DNA of 64,000 nt from positions 1 to 64,000 of the forward strand of contig JARUHP010000014.1 of assembly GCA_030005635.1 (NCBI GenBank), written 5' to 3'. The DNA comes from Deltaproteobacteria bacterium IMCC39146. GTDB taxonomy: Bacteria > Desulfobacterota > Desulfuromonadia > Desulfuromonadales > BM103. Both the position numbers and the translations under genes were made by a program. The stretch's first letter is position 1. The number at the start of each line of letters is the position of its first letter. The notes below the pieces were generated by a model that saw only the letters and a list, made by a program, of their open reading frames with translations, had not been told where the DNA came from and did no database searches. Shown in pieces: positions 19,018 to 28,378 of this stretch.

Positions 19018-19719
19018 ATGCAAGCAGTGATCTCACTTAAAAACATCCGGATCGCACAGGGAGACAATTTCAATCTGACAATTGATACTCTCGACCTGCA
19101 GCCAGGACTGATTTACGCACTGACCGGGCCGAATGGGTCAGGAAAGAGCACTTTGCTGCGCATCATGGCGTTGTTAACCAAACCACAAGCAGGAACAGTT
19201 GAATTAGCGGGGAGCGAACTGAACAATCTTGCCCTCCAACGGCACAGAGTCACTCTGGTCGACCAGTCTCCCTACCTGCTCAAAGGGACTGTTGCAGACA
19301 ATCTGGCCTATGGCCTTAAACTCCGCGGAGTCGGCAGCAAGGAACGCATCAGTCACATCATGTCAATCCTTTCAAAGGTTGGCCTCGAGGGCTTCGAACA
19401 ACGCCAGGCGAAAGAACTTTCCGGAGGGGAAGTGCAGCGGGTCGCTCTGGCACGAGCACTGGTTCTCAATCCTGAACTGCTGCTGCTTGACGAACCCACC
19501 GCAAACATAGACAGCAAGAGCCTGCAGGCGTACGAATCCCTGATCAGAGGGTTGACGGAATACGGGATGACAATCGTCTTTTCAACCCACGACCCGTCTC
19601 AAGCCACACGCCTTGGCGAAGAGGTTCTAAGCATCGAAAACAGTCGCTTATTTCACAGCCGCACCTCTGGCTTAGTAAATATTGCTTCACTCAAACGGAG
19701 TAAGATGTATGGCAGTTAG
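19018..19719 (+). CDS. tupC: tungstate ABC transporter, ATP-binding protein
   Basis: Start chosen at the ATG at 19018 (MQAVISLKNIRI), with AGAGG seven bases upstream. 233 residues with Walker A GPNGSGKSTLL, Q-loop VDQSPYL, signature LSGGEVQRVALARAL, Walker B LLLLDEPTAN and the switch His in STHD. It powers tungstate uptake through TupB. The last codons overlap the moeA start (19709-19719). Confidence 0.93.
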   Translation: MQAVISLKNIRIAQGDNFNLTIDTLDLQPGLIYALTGPNGSGKSTLLRIMALLTKPQAGTVELAGSELNNLALQRHRVTLVDQSPYLLKGTVADNLAYGLKLRGVGSKERISHIMSILSKVGLEGFEQRQAKELSGGEVQRVALARALVLNPELLLLDEPTANIDSKSLQAYESLIRGLTEYGMTIVFSTHDPSQATRLGEEVLSIENSRLFHSRTSGLVNIASLKRSKMYGS

Positions 19720-20920
19720 TTTTGAATCAGCAAGGGCTTTGATTCTCGAGTGCGTTGACACTCTTTCTCAGGAAGCGGTGTCATTACTGGACGTCGTTGG
19801 CCGTGTCCTCGCTGAAGATATCCGTGCCCCCTGGGATATGCCACGCTGGGACAATTCGGCCATGGATGGCTTTGCGGTCAGGGCGGAAGATTGTGTATCT
19901 GGCCAACCTCTCACGGTTGACGGTTATATTCCGGCAGGAAGAAGTGCCAGCGGAGTGACTGTCAGGTCTGGTACTGCGGTCAGGATCATGACCGGAGCAC
20001 CGGCGCCAGTCGGCTGCGATGCAATCGTACCGATTGAGGAGACAGAAGAGGATGAAGGCAAAATCATCATAAACGGCGAGGTCAGGAAAGGCGACCATCT
20101 CCGCGTTCGTGGAGAGGATTTTCAGCAGGAGGAGTTGGTCATTGCCGCCGGAACCATCCTGCGACCCGCCGAGATCAACATGCTCGCCTCGTTCGGATAC
20201 CAGACAGTTAGCGTATTCCGTCAACCGAAGGTCGCAATCCTGTCGACCGGTGATGAACTTGTGGAACCGGGGGAAGAAATTGGCCCGGGTCAGATCATCA
20301 ACAGCAATGACTATTCTCTCGCCGCAGCAGTCAGGGAGGTCGGTGGCGAGCCGCTCCTGCTGGGTATCGCCCGAGACGACCGCAAAAGCCTCACCGAGAA
20401 GATCACCGAAGGTTTAAAAGCCGACGTACTTATTACAACGGCCGGAGTTTCGATGGGAGATCTTGATCTGGTCTGCGAAGTTTTACAGTCACTGGGGGTT
20501 GAACGCCAGTTCTGGAAAGTGGCTATTAAGCCAGGACGCCCAACAGCCTTCGGCCTTAAGAACGGAAAACCGATTTTCTCCCTGCCCGGCAACCCGGTGT
20601 CGAGCATGATCACTTTTGAGGAGTTTGTCAGACCGGCGCTGCTAAAAATGATGGGGCACCAGAGCGTCATCAAACCCTTTGTCAAAGCGACCATGAAAGA
20701 AAGTGTAAATAAGAAGCCGGGCCGAGTTCAGTTTCTGCGAGTGCGGGTTTTGGCTGACGGAGAGCAGTTGTTTGCAACAAGCTCCGGCGATCAGAACACC
20801 GGCATATTAAGAACCCTTCTGCGCGCCAATGGCATTGCGGTTTTGCCTGTTGATCAAGAGCAGGTTCATGCTGGCGAAGACGTTAATGTGCACTTGATCG
20901 CGGCCGTTGAAAAGCTTTGA
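19709..20920 (+). CDS. moeA: molybdopterin molybdenumtransferase MoeA (metal insertion)
   Basis: 403 residues, starting at ATG 19709 (MAVSFESARALI), which has GGAG eight bases upstream. Family motifs: MPRWDNSAMDGFAV, the RIMTGAPAP segment, STGDELV and TTAGVSMGDLD (the MPT-binding domain), then LPGNPVSSM. MoeA inserts molybdate or tungstate into adenylylated pterin. Location directly after tupABC in an AOR operon suggests a tungsten-dedicated paralogue; some organisms carry separate Mo and W MoeA enzymes (inference). Confidence 0.93.
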   Translation: MAVSFESARALILECVDTLSQEAVSLLDVVGRVLAEDIRAPWDMPRWDNSAMDGFAVRAEDCVSGQPLTVDGYIPAGRSASGVTVRSGTAVRIMTGAPAPVGCDAIVPIEETEEDEGKIIINGEVRKGDHLRVRGEDFQQEELVIAAGTILRPAEINMLASFGYQTVSVFRQPKVAILSTGDELVEPGEEIGPGQIINSNDYSLAAAVREVGGEPLLLGIARDDRKSLTEKITEGLKADVLITTAGVSMGDLDLVCEVLQSLGVERQFWKVAIKPGRPTAFGLKNGKPIFSLPGNPVSSMITFEEFVRPALLKMMGHQSVIKPFVKATMKESVNKKPGRVQFLRVRVLADGEQLFATSSGDQNTGILRTLLRANGIAVLPVDQEQVHAGEDVNVHLIAAVEKL

Positions 20921-20979
20921 TTCCCCTTCGGCAAGAGCGGCATCAGGACTTTCGCAATCTTGAGAAGCGGAGAGGAGGA

Positions 20980-21378
20980 ATGTCCTTTTTGAATTCACTG
21001 CCTGACAATACCGCCAGACGCTTGTCAAAGGTGATCGTCAGGACAATTCACCTGATCGGGATCGCCGGATTTTTTGGCAATGCCATGATGGGCCACTTCG
21101 AATCAACCTACATAGTCCTGACAATCGTAACCGGGGTTGTGCTGACGTTAATGGAAGCCTCCTCTGGCTGGGTCTGGTTTGTTCAACTCCGAGGCGTATT
21201 CCTGTACCTCAAGTTACTACTTCTGCTGCTTATCCACATGTACCCGAATGCAACGATCCCCGGCCTGATTGCCGTCATCGCCCTATCAGGTTTCATCTCT
21301 CATGCACCGAGCTGGATCCGATACTTTTCGCTACTGCATTGGCAGGTCGTACATTCCAAGGATGACCTTTTAGGCTAA
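20980..21378 (+). CDS. small integral membrane protein, last gene of the AOR/tungstate operon
   Basis: Start chosen at ATG 20980 (MSFLNSLPDN) after a GGAG/GAGGAGG purine tract; a longer frame upstream adds 21 non-hydrophobic residues. 132 residues with about four predicted membrane helices (VIVRTIHLIGIAGFFGNAMM, YIVLTIVTGVVLTLMEASSG, FLYLKLLLLLLIHM, GLIAVIALSGFISH). I do not recognise a family. It is 59 bp after moeA and before the operon terminator, so a membrane role for AOR or tungsten use is possible but unproven. Confidence 0.75.
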   Translation: MSFLNSLPDNTARRLSKVIVRTIHLIGIAGFFGNAMMGHFESTYIVLTIVTGVVLTLMEASSGWVWFVQLRGVFLYLKLLLLLLIHMYPNATIPGLIAVIALSGFISHAPSWIRYFSLLHWQVVHSKDDLLG

Positions 21379-21457
21379 AGTGCAGGCGACATTCAGGAGT
21401 TGAGAACGATCATTGAAACAAACCCTCAACGATTGAAGAGTGATTGTGAAGAACGGA

Positions 21458-21524
21458 TCCTTCAACTGGTCTTTCTTTAAAATTTGTGCCAATATCCAAC
21501 CCCGTTACAAAGTGGGGCTTTTTA
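21458..21524 (+). terminator. operon terminator within repeat copy 2
   Basis: A CCCC/GGGG stem (21500-21503 with 21514-21517) followed by CTTTTT ends the AOR operon. The whole segment resembles 12592-12658. Confidence 0.75.
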
Positions 21525-21602
21525 ATTTTTTGCCTCGCCTATCAATCAGAGAGTAGTGCGCTACAATTGATCATCAAATGACACCATGGAATGGAGCACA
21601 TA

Positions 21603-24563
21603 ATGAATAATCTTCCCTTGTCGGGCACACGGCTTGGCAATTTTCTCGTAGAACAGAACCTGCCCGTTGCTGAACTAAACCTGACTGCTATTCGTTTAAA
21701 ACACGAACCGACCGGTGCGAGGATGCTGCATCTGGCTTGCGATGATCCGAACAATGTCTTCGCCGTTGGCTTCCGCACGCCGCCCCCCGATTCAACCGGG
21801 GTCGCCCACATCCTTGAGCATACCGTCCTCTGTGGCTCAGAAAAATATCCGGTGCGCGATCCTTTTTTTGCCATGATAAAGCGTAGCCTCAACACTTTCA
21901 TGAACGCCATGACGGCAGCCGACTGGACGCTTTATCCAGTGGCCAGCATGAACCGCAAAGACTACTACAACCTGATGGGCATTTACCTCGACGCGACCTT
22001 CTTCCCCACCCTGCGCGAGCAGGATTTTCTTCAGGAAGGGCATCGGCTCGACTTTGCCGATGAGAATGACCCGGACAGCCTGATGATCAAGGGCGTGGTT
22101 TTTAATGAAATGAAGGGCGCCATGGCCGATCCTTCCTCACTGCTGGGACGACGTCTCAACGCAGCGCTTTTTCCCACCACCTGCTACGGCAAGAACTCCG
22201 GCGGAGAGCCACTCGTTATCCCTGAACTGAGCTGGGAAGAGTTACGCGCCTTCCACAAAAGCTATTATCATCCTAGCAACAGCTGGTTCTTCACCTACGG
22301 CAATCTGCCCCTTGAAGAGCATTTACAACAGATCGAGGAGCTGGCCTTAAGTCATTTCAAGCAGCAGGACGTTGCCAGCGAGATTCCTCTGGAGACACGC
22401 CTGACGGCCCCGATACAGAGCACACAGACCTTTCCTGTCGGCCCCGATGACGAGCTGCAACAGCGCAGCATGGTGCAGATGGCGTGGCTGACCTGTCCGA
22501 TCGAAGACACCTTTGAGCGTGCAGCCACCGGCATCCTGGCCAACCTGCTGCTTGGCAATCCAGCAGCGCCTCTCTACCAGGCGTTGATTGAATCGGGACT
22601 GGGACGCAACCTCTCCCCCGGAACCGGCTACCACGATGACTATCGTGACACCTATCTGTCGGCAGGCTTGCAGGGAACCGATCCCGAGCGCATGGCAGAG
22701 GTTGAGGCCCTGATTCTCGACACCCTGCAAAAAGTTGAGAAAAGTGGCTTCCCGCAGGAACGTATCGACGCGGCTTTGCACCAATATGATTTTGCCAATC
22801 GAGAAGTCACGGGAGACCAATACCCCTACGGGCTGGGTTTGATGATGCGACTGTTCGGGCCATGGCTACATGCTAATGATCCCTTCAGCTCGCTGATGAT
22901 TAACCAGAACCTTGAGAAGCTCAAAACAGAAACGGCCGACCCGCAGTTCTTCCCCAGAATGATCCGCCGTCATTTACTCGACAACCCGCACCGCGTTACG
23001 CTCCTGCTACGACCAGACACCGAGCATGCTCAACGCGAGGAACAGGCCTTTGCTGATCATCTAAAGAACATTCGAGAGAGTCTAGACGAGGCAAAAATCG
23101 CTGACATCAAAGCCAAAAATCTTGCCTTGAAGGAAAGTCAGGAGACCCCAGACGACACCAGCTGTCTGCCGATCCTTGAGTTAGCTGACATTGAGCGGGA
23201 AGAGCAGAAAATACCTTACAAGAAGCAAACAGATCCAATCTGCGACACCTTCTGGTTTGCCCAGCCAACGAATGGCATTACCACTCTGGTCATGCAGTTT
23301 GACACCAGCGCCCTGGCCCCTGCACTGCGACCTTACCTGCCGATTTTCTGTGCCTTACTGCCTCAGGTCGGCGCGGCAGGTCACGACTACCTGGCCATGT
23401 CCCGTCGTATTAGCGCGGCTACGGGTGGAGTCCGCTTTGGCACAAACCTTTTAGAAAGTCCTCTCGACCTCGACAGCATGCGTCCCGTTGTGGAGCTCAA
23501 AGGTAAATGCCTGGATCGCAATCAGGCCACGCTGTGTGAAATCCTGACCGACATCTTGACCGCTCCGGACTTTAACGACATCGAACGTTTGCGCACGGTG
23601 ATCGGCCAGATCAGGGCATCGATGGAGAACTCGATCCCCGGGGCGGGCCATTCCTTTGCCGCGCGTGCAGCAGCAGCCTCACTCACACCAACCGCAAGCT
23701 TACGCGAAGAGTGGAGTGGCATGACCCAAGTGCAGACGATCCAACAGGCCAGCACTCTGGATGATGCAGGTCTTACCGAACTCGCGCAGACATTTAAAGA
23801 GATTGCCGCCTGCCTGTTTGTTTCAAACCAGGCAACCGTCGCCGTTACCGCGGAAGAATCTGCACAACAGAGCATTGAAAAGCCTTTCGCTGGTTTGTTG
23901 GCAACCCTTCCTGAAAGGACAACTGAGGGATCTCAGGCAACAACAACTTTCAGCGCTCAACCTGGCGTCACCGGGTGGCATCACAACCTTCCGGTCGCTT
24001 ATGTCTCTCGGGTTTTTCGTACCGTGCCTTACACACACCCTGATGCGCCGGCCCTGATGGTTCTGGCGAAGCTGTTGCGTGCAGACTTCCTGCATCGTGA
24101 AATTCGCGAGAAGGGCGGCGCCTACGGCGGCATGGCTGGGTACAACGCAGATGGGGGCCTGTTCTCCATGCTCTCCTATCGCGACCCACACCTCGAGCGA
24201 ACGCTTGATGTCTACGAAGAAGCTATTGAGTGGGCCTGCAAGGGAGGTTTCAGTGACGAGATGATCAAGGAATCTATCCTAACGGCATTTGCTGAACTGG
24301 ACCGCCCTCTTTCACCTGGCAGTCGCGGATACCGGGAATTTATCCATCAGCAGCAGGGCGTTAACCACGATATGCTGCAAAACTTCCGTAATGGCATCCT
24401 CGCTGTGAAGCAGGAGCAACTGGCCCATGTTGCACAAACTTACCTGAAGCAGGCCCTTCCCTCCAGTTCGGTGGGCGTACTTGCCGGCGAGGAAATGTTT
24501 AATAAAGCACAGGTGAGACTGAAGCAAATGGACATGCAGATGAAACGACTGGGGAGCCCATAG
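21603..24563 (+). CDS. M16C metallopeptidase, PreP/Cym1-like presequence protease family
   Basis: Start chosen at ATG 21603, with GGAG six bases upstream. About 986 residues, right for the fused two-half M16C enzymes. The inverted zinc motif HILEH lies near residue 75, followed by the family stretch SLNTFMNAMTAADWTLYPVA. The C-terminal half keeps the R/Y region REKGGAYGG that completes the active site. These chamber proteases degrade small unfolded peptides, including targeting peptides in organelles; the bacterial role is general peptide clearance in the cytoplasm. It is flanked by strong hairpins and appears monocistronic. Confidence 0.92.
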   Translation: MNNLPLSGTRLGNFLVEQNLPVAELNLTAIRLKHEPTGARMLHLACDDPNNVFAVGFRTPPPDSTGVAHILEHTVLCGSEKYPVRDPFFAMIKRSLNTFMNAMTAADWTLYPVASMNRKDYYNLMGIYLDATFFPTLREQDFLQEGHRLDFADENDPDSLMIKGVVFNEMKGAMADPSSLLGRRLNAALFPTTCYGKNSGGEPLVIPELSWEELRAFHKSYYHPSNSWFFTYGNLPLEEHLQQIEELALSHFKQQDVASEIPLETRLTAPIQSTQTFPVGPDDELQQRSMVQMAWLTCPIEDTFERAATGILANLLLGNPAAPLYQALIESGLGRNLSPGTGYHDDYRDTYLSAGLQGTDPERMAEVEALILDTLQKVEKSGFPQERIDAALHQYDFANREVTGDQYPYGLGLMMRLFGPWLHANDPFSSLMINQNLEKLKTETADPQFFPRMIRRHLLDNPHRVTLLLRPDTEHAQREEQAFADHLKNIRESLDEAKIADIKAKNLALKESQETPDDTSCLPILELADIEREEQKIPYKKQTDPICDTFWFAQPTNGITTLVMQFDTSALAPALRPYLPIFCALLPQVGAAGHDYLAMSRRISAATGGVRFGTNLLESPLDLDSMRPVVELKGKCLDRNQATLCEILTDILTAPDFNDIERLRTVIGQIRASMENSIPGAGHSFAARAAAASLTPTASLREEWSGMTQVQTIQQASTLDDAGLTELAQTFKEIAACLFVSNQATVAVTAEESAQQSIEKPFAGLLATLPERTTEGSQATTTFSAQPGVTGWHHNLPVAYVSRVFRTVPYTHPDAPALMVLAKLLRADFLHREIREKGGAYGGMAGYNADGGLFSMLSYRDPHLERTLDVYEEAIEWACKGGFSDEMIKESILTAFAELDRPLSPGSRGYREFIHQQQGVNHDMLQNFRNGILAVKQEQLAHVAQTYLKQALPSSSVGVLAGEEMFNKAQVRLKQMDMQMKRLGSP

Positions 24564-24594
24564 TTCGAGTAAGCTTCAGGACGCTTGAGGGTTT

Positions 24595-24631
24595 AATTCC
24601 GGTGACACAATGGTATTGTGTCACCGGAATT
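24595..24631. terminator. perfect 16-bp inverted repeat after the M16C peptidase
   Basis: AATTCCGGTGACACAA (24595-24610) and its exact complement (24616-24631) flank the 5-base loop TGGTA. It starts 32 bp past the stop codon but has no T-run. It could be a terminator, an mRNA 3' stabiliser or a protein-binding site. Confidence 0.5.
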
Positions 24632-24640
24632 ATCTGTTAT

Positions 24641-24677
24641 TGCGTCTTTACTAGCTTTTCTTGGCGTCTTTGCGTTA
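24641..24677. repeat. single-arm copy of the TTAACGCAAAG intergenic repeat
   Basis: TGCGTCTTT ... GGCGTCTTTGCGTTAA matches the right arm of the complete copies at 39383-39489 and 63833-63932. Confidence 0.6.
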
Positions 24678-24745
24678 AATTTCTGTACTGACTTATAGGT
24701 GCAAACTGTAAAGTACCCATAATTACACGGCTAACGAGAACAACC

Positions 24746-25789
24746 ATGATGACAAAAATTCTTAAAAACCAGTTCGCAAGTGACAATTACGCCGGGATTT
24801 GTCCGGAGGCCATGCAGGCCCTGCAGGAAGCCAACAACGGTTACTCGACCAGTTACGGTGATGACCCCTGGACAGCTAAAGCCTGTGATGCTCTCCGTGA
24901 TTTCTTTGCAACAGACTGTGAGATTTTTTTCGCTTTCAACGGTACCGCAGCCAACTCTCTGGCCCTGGCCTCAATGTGCCAGTCGTACCACAGTGTCATC
25001 TGCCATGAAACGGCTCACGTTGAAACCGACGAATGCGGTGCCATTGAATTCTTTTCCAACGGCACCAAGCTTTTAACGGTTGGGGGAGACAACGGTAAGG
25101 TTAACCTTGACGAAGTCGAACACACCGTAAGGCGACGTACCGACATTCACTACCCCAAGCCCCAGGTTCTCTCGATCACCCAGTCCACGGAGCTGGGCAC
25201 CCTCTATACCCCAGAGGAATTGGTCGAGATCCACGGCCTGACCAAGCGGCTTAACCTCAAACTGCACATGGATGGTGCGCGCTTTGCGAACGCAGTGGCG
25301 GCACTTCAGGTTCATCCGAAAGAGCTGACCTGGCGGGCAGGAGTGGATGTGCTGACCTTCGGCGGCACCAAGTGCGGTATGCCGATGGGGGAAGCGGTAG
25401 TCTTTTTCAACAAAAAGCTCGCCTACGAGTTTGAATACCGATGCAAACAGGCCGGACAACTGGCTTCCAAGATGCGTTATCTTTCCGCCCCCTGGCTTGG
25501 CTTGCTTCAAGACAACACCATGCTCAAGCATGCCGGTCATGCCAACGCCTGCGCACGCAAACTGTCTGAAAAGCTCTCGAAGATCGCCGGTGTGAGCCTT
25601 GTCCATTCTACCGAAGCGAATGCAGTCTTTGTCGAGATGCCGGAGGAGACGATTGCCAAGCTAAGAGACAAAGGCTGGATCTTCTACACCTTCATCGGCT
25701 CCGGCCATTGCCGCTTCATGTGCTCCTGGGCAACCACCGAAGAAGACATCGCTGCCCTTGTGAGCGATATTCAGGCTCTCATTTCGTAA
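24746..25789 (+). CDS. low-specificity L-threonine aldolase (PLP beta-eliminating lyase family)
   Basis: 347 residues. Features: FASDNYAGICPEAMQAL, the pyridoxal pocket FNGTAANSLALA, HMDGARFANA (Asp contacts the PLP nitrogen), and the Schiff-base lysine in TFGGTKCGMPMG. It cleaves threonine or allo-threonine to glycine and acetaldehyde. Acetaldehyde would be a possible AOR substrate, though the genes are about 3 kb apart and not in one operon. The ribosome site is weak (AACGAGAAC). Confidence 0.88.
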   Translation: MMTKILKNQFASDNYAGICPEAMQALQEANNGYSTSYGDDPWTAKACDALRDFFATDCEIFFAFNGTAANSLALASMCQSYHSVICHETAHVETDECGAIEFFSNGTKLLTVGGDNGKVNLDEVEHTVRRRTDIHYPKPQVLSITQSTELGTLYTPEELVEIHGLTKRLNLKLHMDGARFANAVAALQVHPKELTWRAGVDVLTFGGTKCGMPMGEAVVFFNKKLAYEFEYRCKQAGQLASKMRYLSAPWLGLLQDNTMLKHAGHANACARKLSEKLSKIAGVSLVHSTEANAVFVEMPEETIAKLRDKGWIFYTFIGSGHCRFMCSWATTEEDIAALVSDIQALIS

Positions 25790-25845
25790 GCTTACAATAG
25801 AGCTTTGTATATCGGACATAAGGTAGCCACGATTTAAACCATTTA

Positions 25846-25863
25846 TTAACGCCTTTGCGTTAA
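25846..25863. repeat. minimal palindrome of the TTAACGC repeat family
   Basis: TTAACGC-CTTT-GCGTTAA is a perfect inverted repeat equal to the two tips of the long repeats fused together. It is followed by AT-rich sequence before the kinase gene. Confidence 0.6.
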
Positions 25864-25903
25864 AGCATTTTTTGCTTACATGAAATATTAGATAAAGGCT
25901 CAC

Positions 25904-26896
25904 ATGACTAAAACACAAAACCAGCACCACTTCGAAGCCTTGACTCCCAGTCTCATCATGGATGCCGTCGAAAGTTGCGGCTTTCTCTGTGATTGCCGCA
26001 CCTTTGCCTTGAACAGCTATGAGAACCGCGTCTACCAGGTGGGCATCGAAGATGGCAGCCCACTGATCGCCAAGTTCTACCGACCCAAACGTTGGAGTGA
26101 CGAGCAGATTCTCGAAGAACACCAGTTCTGTTTTGAATTGGTAGAGCATGAACTGCCGGTCGTCGCCCCAATGCTCAACGAGCGCGGTGAGAGCCTTTTT
26201 CATTTCGGTGACTTCCGTTTTTCCTTATATCCGCGCCAGGGCGGGCACGCACCGGAGTTCGACGATCTTGACAACCTGCTGATCATGGGCCGGACACTCG
26301 GCCGTATACACGCCATCGCCGCCACAAAACCTTTTCAGCATCGCCCCCGACTCGACAGCGCAAGCTTCGGTCACGCCTCGGTGGAATTGATCAGTGAGAA
26401 GTTCATCATTCCCGAGTACAAGGCCAATTACGACGCACTGAGCCATGACTTGCTGCAGACCATTGATGAACTGATCGCCGGGGCCGGCGACACGCCATTC
26501 ATCCGTACTCATGGCGACTGCCATGCCGGCAATGTTTTGTGGCGCGACAAGGCGCCTCACTTTGTCGATTTTGATGATGCCAGGACAGCGCCGGCAATTC
26601 AGGATATCTGGATGATGCTTTCGGGGGATCGTTCGCGCCAGACCGCACAATTGGCAGAGATTGTTGAAGGCTACAACGAGTTTTACGATTTTCGGCCGAG
26701 CGAATTACGCCTGGTTGAGGCCCTGCGAGCGCTGCGCATTCTGCACTATTGCGCCTGGTTGGCAAGACGCTGGGATGATCCGGCCTTTCCTCACCACTTC
26801 CCCTGGTTCAACACAGTCAACTACTGGGGCGAACACATCCTGCAACTGCGCGAACAGATTGCCGCATTAAACGAGTTACCACTGGAAACCAGCTAA
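25904..26896 (+). CDS. srkA: stress response kinase A-like protein (YihE/SrkA family)
   Basis: 330 residues. It has a protein-kinase-like (APH/choline kinase) fold: ENRVYQVG and LIAKFYRPKRWS (ATP-binding lysine) in the N-lobe, the catalytic loop IRTHGDCHAGNVLW and the metal site FVDFDDA in the C-lobe. YihE in E. coli is a Ser/Thr kinase that counters stress-induced death. AAAGG lies just upstream of the ATG. Standalone gene with no operon partner. Confidence 0.88.
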   Translation: MTKTQNQHHFEALTPSLIMDAVESCGFLCDCRTFALNSYENRVYQVGIEDGSPLIAKFYRPKRWSDEQILEEHQFCFELVEHELPVVAPMLNERGESLFHFGDFRFSLYPRQGGHAPEFDDLDNLLIMGRTLGRIHAIAATKPFQHRPRLDSASFGHASVELISEKFIIPEYKANYDALSHDLLQTIDELIAGAGDTPFIRTHGDCHAGNVLWRDKAPHFVDFDDARTAPAIQDIWMMLSGDRSRQTAQLAEIVEGYNEFYDFRPSELRLVEALRALRILHYCAWLARRWDDPAFPHHFPWFNTVNYWGEHILQLREQIAALNELPLETS

Positions 26897-26980
26897 TTGG
26901 GTTTCTCTCTTTTTACTTTTCTGTTTATCTATTTCGCTCCAGTAAAGCTTCGTGAAACGTGAAACAGGAAAAGCAAACAA

Positions 26981-27110
26981 CCTGACTCACGCCCGTTCGC
27001 GTTGCTCTCTTGAGACGCAGAGAGCGCAACATAAGAAATAAACGACAAAAAATTTCCATCATTAGTCTTTCTCTGCGCTCTCCGCATCTCTGCGTGAGGC
27101 CGGTTTCGAT
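26981..27110. repeat. imperfect inverted-repeat element in the gap after srkA
   Basis: The arm AGACGCAGAGAGCGCAA (near 27011-27030) faces CTCTGCGCTCTCCGCATC and CTCTGCGTGAGG (near 27073-27101). It is a diverged member of the CGCAAAG/CACAGAG repeat class. The rest of the 345-bp gap holds no gene that I can support. Confidence 0.5.
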
Positions 27111-27241
27111 TTTGCCTTGTTGCTGTCCGTGTTTGTCTATGTAAAGAAAATGTACTGAACCAATCAGAGCCTAACTTGAGTAGAGCAGATAACCAAATTT
27201 GTTTTTCCACACCTCGCGCCACACGCCACGCACCCCGACCT

Positions 27242-28378
27242 TTAAGCCTGCCGGATAATCTCAACCAGCAATGCAGTAACTTGGATCATATCGGCGACCG
27301 CAACCGACTCGTTATGAGTGTGGACACCCGTCATGCCGGTCGCTAGAATGATCATCTCGATGCCATGACCGTTGAAGATATTGGCATCACTCCCCCCGCC
27401 CCCCAAACGAATCTTCAGATCCCGCCCTAAAGCCTTCGCGGCGTTACGAGCCAATGCCACTACCGGGGCTTTTTCATCAACAGACATGCTCGGGAAATCA
27501 GAGCGAACCTCGGCATGAATTTCGGGGCGCACGCGCTTGCCGTCGATTTCACGTGTCAGTTCATCGGCGGCTGCTTCAAAACATGAGAGCATATGCTCGG
27601 TTTGTTCTTGCAGTTTAACAGGATCATGACTGCGAGCCTCGCCGACAATGGAGACCTTCTGTGGCACGACATTGCGGGCGACGCCACCCTCGATGACACC
27701 GATATTGGCGGTTGTTTCATGGTCTATGCGCCCGAGGCGCATCTGGCTGATCGCGAGGGAGGCGGTTTGAATGGCTGAGACGCCACGTTCAGGTGCCATA
27801 CCGGCATGAGAAGCAAGCCCCTCGATCTCTATCTGTATATGATTCGCACCAGGGGCCTGTAGAACCATCATGTCGACGCCCTCTGTATCGAGAGCATAGC
27901 CATAGCGCGCCTGAACCAGGCTGTAATCAAAATGCTTCGCCCCCACCAGGCCGATCTCTTCAGCGATCGTCACCACCACCTCAATAGGCCCATGAAGGAT
28001 ATCCTGATCTTTGACAACCTCGAGAGCCTCGATAAGCTCGGCAATTCCGGCCTTATCATCAGCACCGAGGATGGTGTCACCCGCACTGTAGAAGACGCCG
28101 TCACGTAAAACCGGCTCGACCTGACCTCCTGGCTCGACCGTATCCATATGAACCGAAAAAAGCAGCGGCTCGACCTGTTTGCCGTTACCGGGGAAGCTTG
28201 CCACCAGGTTACCTACTTCACCGCCTGTTGCTTTCGCTGCAGCGTCAAAACGGATCTCAGCGCCGAGGCGCTGCAGGCGTTCGGCCAGGTAACTGGCAAT
28301 CGAACTTTCATGTAAAGGCGGGCTGTTAATTACTGCCAACCGGGCAAATTCCTTACTCAGGCGCTGCTGGTCGATCAT
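27242..28378 (-). CDS. M20-family metallopeptidase, PepT-like (YqjE-type) tripeptidase
   Basis: 378 residues. Zinc-site motifs of the M20 family are present: FSVHMDTVEPGG, GADDKAGIAEL, IAEEIGLVGAK, LDTEG and the C-terminal GVHTHNESV. The middle segment HAGMAPERGVSA begins the dimerisation domain. It should remove N-terminal residues from tri- or dipeptides in the cytoplasm. Single gene on the minus strand. The divergent 240-bp gap upstream is shared with the M23 peptidase gene. Confidence 0.9.
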   Translation of the reverse strand: MIDQQRLSKEFARLAVINSPPLHESSIASYLAERLQRLGAEIRFDAAAKATGGEVGNLVASFPGNGKQVEPLLFSVHMDTVEPGGQVEPVLRDGVFYSAGDTILGADDKAGIAELIEALEVVKDQDILHGPIEVVVTIAEEIGLVGAKHFDYSLVQARYGYALDTEGVDMMVLQAPGANHIQIEIEGLASHAGMAPERGVSAIQTASLAISQMRLGRIDHETTANIGVIEGGVARNVVPQKVSIVGEARSHDPVKLQEQTEHMLSCFEAAADELTREIDGKRVRPEIHAEVRSDFPSMSVDEKAPVVALARNAAKALGRDLKIRLGGGGSDANIFNGHGIEMIILATGMTGVHTHNESVAVADMIQVTALLVEIIRQA

